This document shows, in pieces, positions 6,741 through 11,705 of a DNA stretch of 11,705 bases. The stretch is from Deltaproteobacteria bacterium (GTDB taxonomy: Bacteria; Myxococcota_A; UBA9160; SMWR01). Position 1 is the stretch's first letter, and each line of letters begins with the position of its first letter. The position numbers and the translations under genes were made by a program. Location: assembly GCA_029261905.1 (NCBI GenBank), contig JAJDAM010000897.1, forward strand, positions 1 to 11,705. Reading direction: 5' to 3'. The notes beneath the pieces are model-generated. The model searched no databases and was not told the origin of the DNA. It saw only the letters and a program-made list of their open reading frames with translations.

Positions 6741-7502
6741 CTAACGATTTGCCAGAAGCGCTGCCCGATCGCGTATGAATCGCTCGTAGCTCCTGGGCGG
6801 GAAAAACGTCAGGTACCACGCCGCACTCATCACGAAGCCGACACCCGCCATGACGCTCAACGGTGTGGGCTCGCGCAGGATCACCATCTTCAGGTGCATG
6901 CACCACATGATCACTGCGATCAACACCACGTTGCCGGCGCCAGCCAGACCCCAGAGAAGAAAGCGGTTGGCAACGACTGGGTCTGCGAACCCGAGCGCGA
7001 GTCGGCGCTTCATCGGCAGGTAGTAGGCCAGCGACTCGGCGCTGCTCCACGAGAAACTCAAGGCAAGGATCGCCATCAACGACAGGCTCGCAGGTCGCAT
7101 CTGCGCGACGATCTCCGCGAGGTTCGCGCCGGCATAGTTCACCCAGGAGATCCATCCCGCTGAGAGGAAAACGAGAACTCCCGCGGCTCCCAGCCCGACC
7201 GCCGCGGAGACGGAACCGGGACGAAAGACCTCTCTCGTGAACGAGACCATCAGCACAACGCCGGCCGCAACAGCGAAGATCCCCGCGGCGAATGACAGTT
7301 TGCCGACAGGCCCATCGACGAATGCCGGCAAGCGCCCGATGGCGGTGAGCGGGACCGCGACACAGGACATCAACAGCAAACCGAAGCTCAACAGCATTTC
7401 CGGCTTCGCGTGGGTCGTGCGCCAAAGCGCCAGCAGGCGGAAACCGACGCTTCCCGCAACAAGGACGAAAACGACTAGCGGTAGAAATGCCCCGACTGCC
7501 AT
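6741..7502 (-). CDS. conserved-looking seven-helix membrane protein, function unknown
   Basis: I do not recognise a characterised family. The 253-residue protein has about seven hydrophobic segments (roughly 5-25, 36-55, 68-88, 99-117, 137-157, 178-202 and 214-234). A charged C-terminal tail (PPRSYERFIRDRAAL) probably lies in the cytoplasm. A polar patch, SAESLAYYLPMKRRLALGFADPV (about 154-176), sits between helices five and six. It looks like a functional loop, and I recall similar uncharacterised proteins in related bacteria. The helix count resembles 7TM sensor modules, but no signalling output domain is attached. The ATG at 7502 has GGGGAGG 6 nt upstream, better than the GTG at 7517. It is separated from the sulfatase-fold gene by 172 bp, so it may have its own promoter. 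Confidence 0.75.
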   Translation of the reverse strand: MAVGAFLPLVVFVLVAGSVGFRLLALWRTTHAKPEMLLSFGLLLMSCVAVPLTAIGRLPAFVDGPVGKLSFAAGIFAVAAGVVLMVSFTREVFRPGSVSAAVGLGAAGVLVFLSAGWISWVNYAGANLAEIVAQMRPASLSLMAILALSFSWSSAESLAYYLPMKRRLALGFADPVVANRFLLWGLAGAGNVVLIAVIMWCMHLKMVILREPTPLSVMAGVGFVMSAAWYLTFFPPRSYERFIRDRAALLANR

Positions 7503-7508
7503 AGGAGG

Positions 7509-7515
7509 CCTCCCC
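7509..7515 (-). promoter_or_regulatory. ribosome binding site of the seven-helix protein, inside a palindrome
   Basis: GGGGAGG lies 6 nt before the ATG at 7502-7500 and decides the start. It overlaps a perfect 10-bp palindrome, GGAGGCCTCC (7504-7513), so the site could partly pair with itself or form RNA dimers. Confidence 0.6.
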
Positions 7516-7582
7516 ACCCCTTTATCGAACGTCCGGGTGCTCCCCTTGAATTCTCGTCCGCGGCCAGGGCTGTATGGCGTGC

Positions 7583-7613
7583 GGCAGACTGTCCCATCCG
7601 GAGGCCATCTGCC
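7583..7613. promoter_or_regulatory. weak dyad in the sulfatase / membrane-protein gap
   Basis: GGCAGA (7583-7588) pairs with TCTGCC (7608-7613) around a 19-nt loop. It lies 62 nt beyond the sulfatase-fold stop codon in the direction of transcription. It could be a processing or Rho-assisted termination structure or an operator for the next gene. No U tract follows, so it is not a standard intrinsic terminator. Confidence 0.2.
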
Positions 7614-7674
7614 ACAGACTGACAGCGAAGTCGCATTTGTTGGGCGTCTTCACGGCTCGCGGCTCGGACCGGTT

Positions 7675-9174
7675 TCAGCCGTCGTCCGCATATCCCAATG
7701 CTTCCAACCGGCTGCGTTGTTCGCTGTCGAGTTCGGCGGCCTCGCCTTCGCGAACCAATGGCCAGTACGCCCGCGACGCTTCGAGAATCCGATCGACCTG
7801 CTCTGCTCCGTCGGCGAGTATTTCGGGGCGGGTCGGACCGACATCATTCATCTCGGCAGGGTCCTCCGACAGGTCGAAAACCTGCGCGATCGGCCCACGT
7901 CGTAAGAGCTTCCAGTTGCCCGCCTGCAGCGAGTTCTGGTTCCAGAGGCGGTACTGCGCGAATGCCCAGGGCCGTCCCGCAGCACCGGATTCGACGATCG
8001 GAGCCAGCGAGCTGCCTTGAAAATGTGTGGGTATCGGAATTTTCATCAACTCCAGCAATGTCGGAAGCACGTCGACCAGCCCGACGGTCGCCTCGATTCG
8101 CTTCGAACCCCAACCCGGCCGAACGGAGTCGGGCACCCGGATGATCAGTGGAACATGGAGAATTTCTCGCCAGAGCGCGTTGTGTTCGAATCCCTCGTGC
8201 TCTCCGAACTCCTCGCCGTGATCCGAGACCAACGCGACCAGCGTGTTTTCGCGCAGTCCCAGCTCATCGATCCGATCGAGCAGCGCTCCGACCTGATCGT
8301 CGACGAATCGGATGCACGCATCGTACAGGTCGAGCAGATGTTGTTGGTCCGATTTACTCTTGGGGTCGACCCGGCTCCAGAACGCTTCATACACGTTCGA
8401 AAAATCGCTTCCCTTGCCCCTCGAAAGTTCATTGTGGTCGGTCGTGATCCTTCCCGCATACGCCGGGTCGACGAACGCGTCGTGATAGCGCTTTGGCGGC
8501 AAGTACGGCGAATGGGTCTGGTAGGTGTGGACGAACAGGAAGAACGGCTGATTGGAACGCGCGAGTGATTCGAGTCGCCCGATCGAAGACTTGAAGATGG
8601 CAGATCCGTAGCTCGAGGTTGGGCTCGAATACGTCTCGAAACCTCGCGCAAAGCCGATATCAGCGTGGAGGTTTCCGCCTCCGGTCCGCGCGTGAGTGCT
8701 GTAGCCGGCTGCCTCGAGGAACTCGGCGAGCGTCGGAATGTCGGCACTCAGGCTCCCCAGCCACTCCTGCCCGCCAGTCATGCGGTTCTTGACGCGATGA
8801 GATTCGGGGTACAGGCCCGTCATCAACGACATGTGGGACGACGCGGTCTTCGGCGAGTGACTGAACGCATGTTCGAACAACACACTCTCTGCCGCGAGTC
8901 GATCGATGTTCGGACTCGTCGGCCGATCATGGCCATAGGTCGACAGATGGTCTGCTCGCAGCGTATCGATTGATATCAGCACCAGATTCGGACGCCCGGG
9001 AACCACATGCTGGGTAGGGGCGTCGATGCGCTGAGGTACTGGAGGCGGGCTCAGCTCGTCGAATGTGGGACCGGTGCGATCACAACCGATCGTCGAGACC
9101 ACGCTGGCGAGCATCCAGGCCGCAAAATGCATCGCCCGAAAACGATTCGATCTTTCTGCGGATCCGGCCGACAT
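7675..9174 (-). CDS. sulfatase-fold (alkaline phosphatase superfamily) putative lipoprotein with Thr nucleophile
   Basis: A 499-residue hydrolase or transferase of the sulfatase/phosphatase superfamily. The N-terminus has three arginines, a hydrophobic stretch (about 15-30) and a lipobox-like TIGC with Cys31, suggesting a lipoprotein outside the inner membrane. The metal-site signature LVLISIDTLRADHL (Asp70) and SDHGEEFGEHEGFEHN (Asp318, His319, His331) are present. The nucleophile segment reads PKTASSHMSLMTG where classical sulfatases have CxPSRxSLLTG, so Thr110 replaces the formylglycine Cys or Ser. Known Thr-nucleophile members include phosphatases and phosphoethanolamine transferases, so phosphoester or phosphotransfer chemistry is at least as likely as sulfatase activity. 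The C-terminal RLEALGY motif is common in this clade. The ATG at 9174 retains the charged signal region; TTG 9192 and ATG 9132 are alternatives. It starts 24 nt after the GT39-like gene stops, so they are probably co-transcribed. Confidence 0.88.
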   Translation of the reverse strand: MSAGSAERSNRFRAMHFAAWMLASVVSTIGCDRTGPTFDELSPPPVPQRIDAPTQHVVPGRPNLVLISIDTLRADHLSTYGHDRPTSPNIDRLAAESVLFEHAFSHSPKTASSHMSLMTGLYPESHRVKNRMTGGQEWLGSLSADIPTLAEFLEAAGYSTHARTGGGNLHADIGFARGFETYSSPTSSYGSAIFKSSIGRLESLARSNQPFFLFVHTYQTHSPYLPPKRYHDAFVDPAYAGRITTDHNELSRGKGSDFSNVYEAFWSRVDPKSKSDQQHLLDLYDACIRFVDDQVGALLDRIDELGLRENTLVALVSDHGEEFGEHEGFEHNALWREILHVPLIIRVPDSVRPGWGSKRIEATVGLVDVLPTLLELMKIPIPTHFQGSSLAPIVESGAAGRPWAFAQYRLWNQNSLQAGNWKLLRRGPIAQVFDLSEDPAEMNDVGPTRPEILADGAEQVDRILEASRAYWPLVREGEAAELDSEQRSRLEALGYADDG

Positions 9175-9198
9175 CGTGCCGGTATAGCCCAACAGAAC

Positions 9199-10806
9199 TC
9201 ATTCTCGCGATGGATGTTCCGGATGTGGCTGGGGAAGGTACTGGCGCACTTCCATCATCAGGCCCGTTCCGAATTGCCGAAATCGACCCAGAAAGGCCGT
9301 CTCGGTGTAGCCGTAGGGCGCAAGCGCGCCGCGACGCAGCAGGTAATTGACGTTGCCGTGCACCCACACGAGGAACACGCGCCCATCGGAACCAGCCAGC
9401 TCTCGCGCGTCGGCGAGAGTGGCGATTGTTTCCCGCGTCAATTCGGGCTTGTCGCTGAGCAGACGGGCATCGTTTTGCGCGCCGAGGTGATCGGCACTCG
9501 CCCGCGGGAACGAGATGATCCGAGCCTCCTGTGACTGCCCGTTTTGTGATCGCGCAAAGTCTCTCAAGTAGTAGACCAATGGTGCGCGACTCAACGAAGT
9601 CGTGATGATGACGTCGTGCGGCTGCCACACTCGTGAGATCGCCAACGCAGCGGCGCGGTCGCCGCCATCGATCTCGGGATCCCGATACTCATCGTACATC
9701 TGGAATCTCGCCACGACCGCCAGCGCCAGAATGGCCGCACCCACGACGAACCGCAGCGCGACGGGGCGAACGAACACGATGCCGGCCCCGACCAGCAGTG
9801 CGAATTGGGGCAGCATCATCTGGTCGACGCGGCCCGGGACGTAGTGGGGGGTCAGCAGCATCGAGAGCGTCAATGCACTCAGCGCTGGCGCTGCGACACC
9901 GATGACGGGCCACAGCGCGACGGCTGCGCCCGACTCCCGAATCCGTCGGATCGCCACCCCGGTGCCGATCGCGGCCAACAAGCTGACCCCGATCGTCGGT
10001 AGACCCCACAGTGTCTTGAACGAACCAATCCCCCGATAGGTCATGAATTCGATACTGGGCGACACCGACCGTAGCGACTTCGCGATCGTGCCCGTGAACC
10101 CCGACTTTTCCCACACCGGCAAGAACCAGGCATAGTGGTCCTGGTTCCCCAATTGCCCCAGCAACGAAGGAACCCACGGCCCGTAGACCAAAGCGACGAT
10201 CGCTGCGGCCAGCGCCCACAGCCGGACTCGCGAGATCAGCTGGCCCGACAGAGCGATCAACAGCCCGTGTGCGACGCCGAGATGGATCGCGAAATTGTGT
10301 GTGTACAGCGCCAGGATCGAGGCAATCACCCAAAGTGAAAAATCGCTGCGTCTCCCGTCTCTCAGAAATCGTACCAATCCGGCAAGCGACAGCAGCGCGA
10401 ACAATCCGAGCCACACATACATTCGAACCTGTTGCGAGTAGAACGCGTGGCTGGGGCTGACCGCCAGGTAGAAAGCTGCCCACAGGCCCACGCGCGGCGA
10501 CCACAGCTCGCGCGCGACCCACCACAGCGCGCCGACCGACGCCACACCGCCGATCACCGAAAGCAACCTCAGTGCGATTGCAGAGTCGCCGAACAAGGCG
10601 CTCCAGTATCGAACCACCAGGTAGTAGAGGGGCGGACTCGAATCGAGACGCAGGTTGGTGAACAGTTCTTCGAATGGTTTCTGCGCCGTGAGGATCAAGT
10701 TGGCTTCGTCGACCCAGATGTCCGGCAGGTCGATCTCGTACAGCCGGTATGCGACCGCGCCGAGCAGGATCACACCGAGCCAGAGGCGCTCGTGTTTCGC
10801 CGTCAT
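9199..10806 (-). CDS. GT39-like membrane glycosyltransferase (PMT/ArnT superfamily)
   Basis: A 535-residue polytopic protein of the GT-C type. The first helix (8-22) is followed by an outer loop LPDIWVDEANLILTA with Asp33-Glu34, matching the catalytic acidic pair of GT39 enzymes. The segment SSPPLYYLVVRYWSALFGDS (56-75) and SPSHAFYSQQVRMYVWLGLF (117-136) are typical of the family. Further helices continue to about 365, including VPGRVDQMMLPQFALL, and a soluble C-terminal domain of about 170 residues follows, probably periplasmic. Such enzymes take a sugar from polyprenyl phosphate and pass it to lipid, glycan or protein acceptors on the outer face of the inner membrane; donor and acceptor are unknown here. 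The ATG at 10806 lacks a clear ribosome binding site. A GTG at 10842 would overlap the upstream stop as GTGA, implying translational coupling. The sulfatase-fold gene follows at 24 nt. Confidence 0.88.
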   Translation of the reverse strand: MTAKHERLWLGVILLGAVAYRLYEIDLPDIWVDEANLILTAQKPFEELFTNLRLDSSPPLYYLVVRYWSALFGDSAIALRLLSVIGGVASVGALWWVARELWSPRVGLWAAFYLAVSPSHAFYSQQVRMYVWLGLFALLSLAGLVRFLRDGRRSDFSLWVIASILALYTHNFAIHLGVAHGLLIALSGQLISRVRLWALAAAIVALVYGPWVPSLLGQLGNQDHYAWFLPVWEKSGFTGTIAKSLRSVSPSIEFMTYRGIGSFKTLWGLPTIGVSLLAAIGTGVAIRRIRESGAAVALWPVIGVAAPALSALTLSMLLTPHYVPGRVDQMMLPQFALLVGAGIVFVRPVALRFVVGAAILALAVVARFQMYDEYRDPEIDGGDRAAALAISRVWQPHDVIITTSLSRAPLVYYLRDFARSQNGQSQEARIISFPRASADHLGAQNDARLLSDKPELTRETIATLADARELAGSDGRVFLVWVHGNVNYLLRRGALAPYGYTETAFLGRFRQFGTGLMMEVRQYLPQPHPEHPSRE

Positions 10807-10838
10807 GGTGTGCCGCGCAGAAACCGCGGTCGGACACG

Positions 10839-11651
10839 TCACGACCTGGCGCCGCTTCCATCCGAGCGGTACGCACGGACTTCCCATCCACTGCGGCCAT
10901 CGGTCCGCTGCCACTTCGGCCGCAGGGGTTCGGGACCTACCCGAAACACGGGGACGTACTGTGCGCGGATCCATGCGAGCAGGCTCTGCGCATAATCCGA
11001 GCCGAACAGCGCCAGCTTGTACTCGGAGCTGTCTCGGTGAACCAGCGCGACGAAATCGGGCGGATTGGCTTTGAAGTCCTCGAGCATCTCGCGCTCGCCA
11101 AAAATCGCCACCTCGGGAGGCATGAAATTCAAGTGGTGAGTCGGATTGATCCTACGCGTGAGGTAGTTGACCATCACGCCCTCCGGCAGCACCAGAAGCG
11201 TCGCATCCGGGGGCAGCTTGTGATCGATCCAGTCCCGCAAGTTCTCCATCATACGCGGGCGCCGGTGTTCTTCGGCGACGAAGTGGTCGCCGCCGGATCC
11301 GACGTTCACGGTCTTCCCCGCGCGAGCAGGCTCGGATTCGAGCAAACACGCCAACGAGACCAGCGTCAGCATGGCCAGCGCCACCCGACCAAACAAGCGA
11401 CCATCACCACCCCGTCCGTCGATCCAAAGCGGGGCCTTGTAGAGAAGCGCAAAGACGCACAACAGCGCTCCGGGTAGCAGCAGCGCGAACGCATAGCCGT
11501 CCAGCTCCGATTTCAGAAAAACCTTTCCAAGCATCGCGAGGCCCAGTACCCAGACGGTGAGTTCGGCGATCGCGCGCGGTGCGTCCCCGTCCGGCGCCGG
11601 CCGCCACACCTTCGCGGCAGCCATTGCCATACCGTCCCCGAGGAAGATCAC
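10839..11651 (-). CDS. C-terminal part of a GT39-like membrane protein, probably truncated or interrupted
   Basis: The 270-residue reading frame has three hydrophobic segments (about 30-46, 53-71 and 88-104) and then a soluble domain (about 120-262). The latter contains LPEGVMVNYLTRRINPTHHL, PPDFVALVHRDSSEYKLALF and an FGSDYAQSLLAWIRAQY segment. These resemble the C-terminal region of long GT39-type glycosyltransferases as I recall them. The N-terminal helices and the catalytic acidic loop are absent. A TAG at 11661-11663 sits in frame just upstream, and the frame beyond it stays open to the window edge with coding-like third positions. The piece may therefore be the 3' half of a gene broken by a nonsense mutation, or of one with a sequencing error. 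Candidate starts are GTG 11651 and ATG 11630 (GGGGA 4 nt upstream). It ends 32 nt before, or overlaps by 4 nt, the intact glycosyltransferase gene. Confidence 0.65.
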   Translation of the reverse strand: MIFLGDGMAMAAAKVWRPAPDGDAPRAIAELTVWVLGLAMLGKVFLKSELDGYAFALLLPGALLCVFALLYKAPLWIDGRGGDGRLFGRVALAMLTLVSLACLLESEPARAGKTVNVGSGGDHFVAEEHRRPRMMENLRDWIDHKLPPDATLLVLPEGVMVNYLTRRINPTHHLNFMPPEVAIFGEREMLEDFKANPPDFVALVHRDSSEYKLALFGSDYAQSLLAWIRAQYVPVFRVGPEPLRPKWQRTDGRSGWEVRAYRSDGSGARS

Positions 11652-11660
11652 CAGCGGTCG

Positions 11661-11705
11661 CTAGACATCCTCCCCAACGTACGCATCGGGTACCCAGAGC
11701 AGCCC
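11661..11705 (-). pseudogene. 3' end of the upstream reading frame, ending at TAG (possible 5' part of the broken GT39-like gene)
   Basis: Fourteen codons ending LWVPDAYVGEDV precede TAG on the minus strand and run off the right edge. The frame is the same as that of the following 270-residue product. Most third positions are G or C on both sides of the TAG. It is either the true C-terminus of a separate gene 9 nt upstream, or the middle of one gene interrupted by a premature stop. The window cannot settle which. Confidence 0.35.

Noticed and set aside
6280..7425. 381-codon open reading frame on the minus strand
   Set aside because: It overlaps yghU on the other strand and the membrane protein in another frame. 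The product is low-complexity and Arg-rich with no family signal.
11661..11663. TAG as a recoded sense codon (pyrrolysine-type readthrough)
   Set aside because: TAG serves as the normal stop of other genes here, such as the kinase, yghU and the seven-helix protein. A nonsense mutation, sequence error or true stop is simpler.

Overview
This is a GC-rich bacterial chromosomal window with eight substantial protein-coding genes, packed tightly and with no sign of a mobile element. The gene mix is a CYP153-type cytochrome P450, a membrane-anchored Hanks-type kinase, a YghU-type glutathione transferase, GT39-type membrane glycosyltransferases and a sulfatase-fold lipoprotein. It suggests an uncultured Gram-negative from the former Deltaproteobacteria (Myxococcota, Desulfobacterota or Binatota-like). 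That placement is an inference from gene content and codon bias, because no phylogenetic marker gene is present.

Layout. A possible 3' end of a plus-strand gene lies at the left edge. Then, all on the minus strand, come the P450 (162-1448), a Ser/Thr protein kinase with an N-terminal membrane hairpin (1572-2969) and a membrane-anchored alpha/beta hydrolase (3127-4161). A divergent control region (4162-4402) holds a 17-bp imperfect inverted repeat. The plus strand then carries an amidase-signature enzyme (4403-5797) and yghU (5881-6738). Next, on the minus strand, comes an unrecognised seven-helix membrane protein (6741-7502) whose stop codon is 2 nt from that of yghU. The right third is a minus-strand surface-glycan-type cluster read from right to left: the C-terminal part of a GT39-like membrane protein (10839-11651, possibly interrupted by TAG at 11661-11663), an intact GT39-like glycosyltransferase (9199-10806) and a sulfatase-fold lipoprotein (7675-9174).

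How the genes may work together. The left half looks like lipid or xenobiotic metabolism: terminal hydroxylation of aliphatic chains, ester and amide hydrolysis, and glutathione-dependent redox. Those links rest only on adjacency. The right cluster has very short gaps (24-33 nt, or a 4-nt GTGA overlap), so it is probably one transcript. It would transfer sugars from a polyprenyl-phosphate donor outside the inner membrane and then modify a phosphate or sulfate ester. I found no CRISPR array, tRNA, rRNA, transposase, attachment site or convincing intrinsic terminator. No stretch over 300 bases lacks a gene. I did not find a clearly new system. The best leads are the Thr-nucleophile sulfatase-fold protein beside the glycosyltransferases, the unrecognised seven-helix protein, and the in-frame TAG at the right edge.
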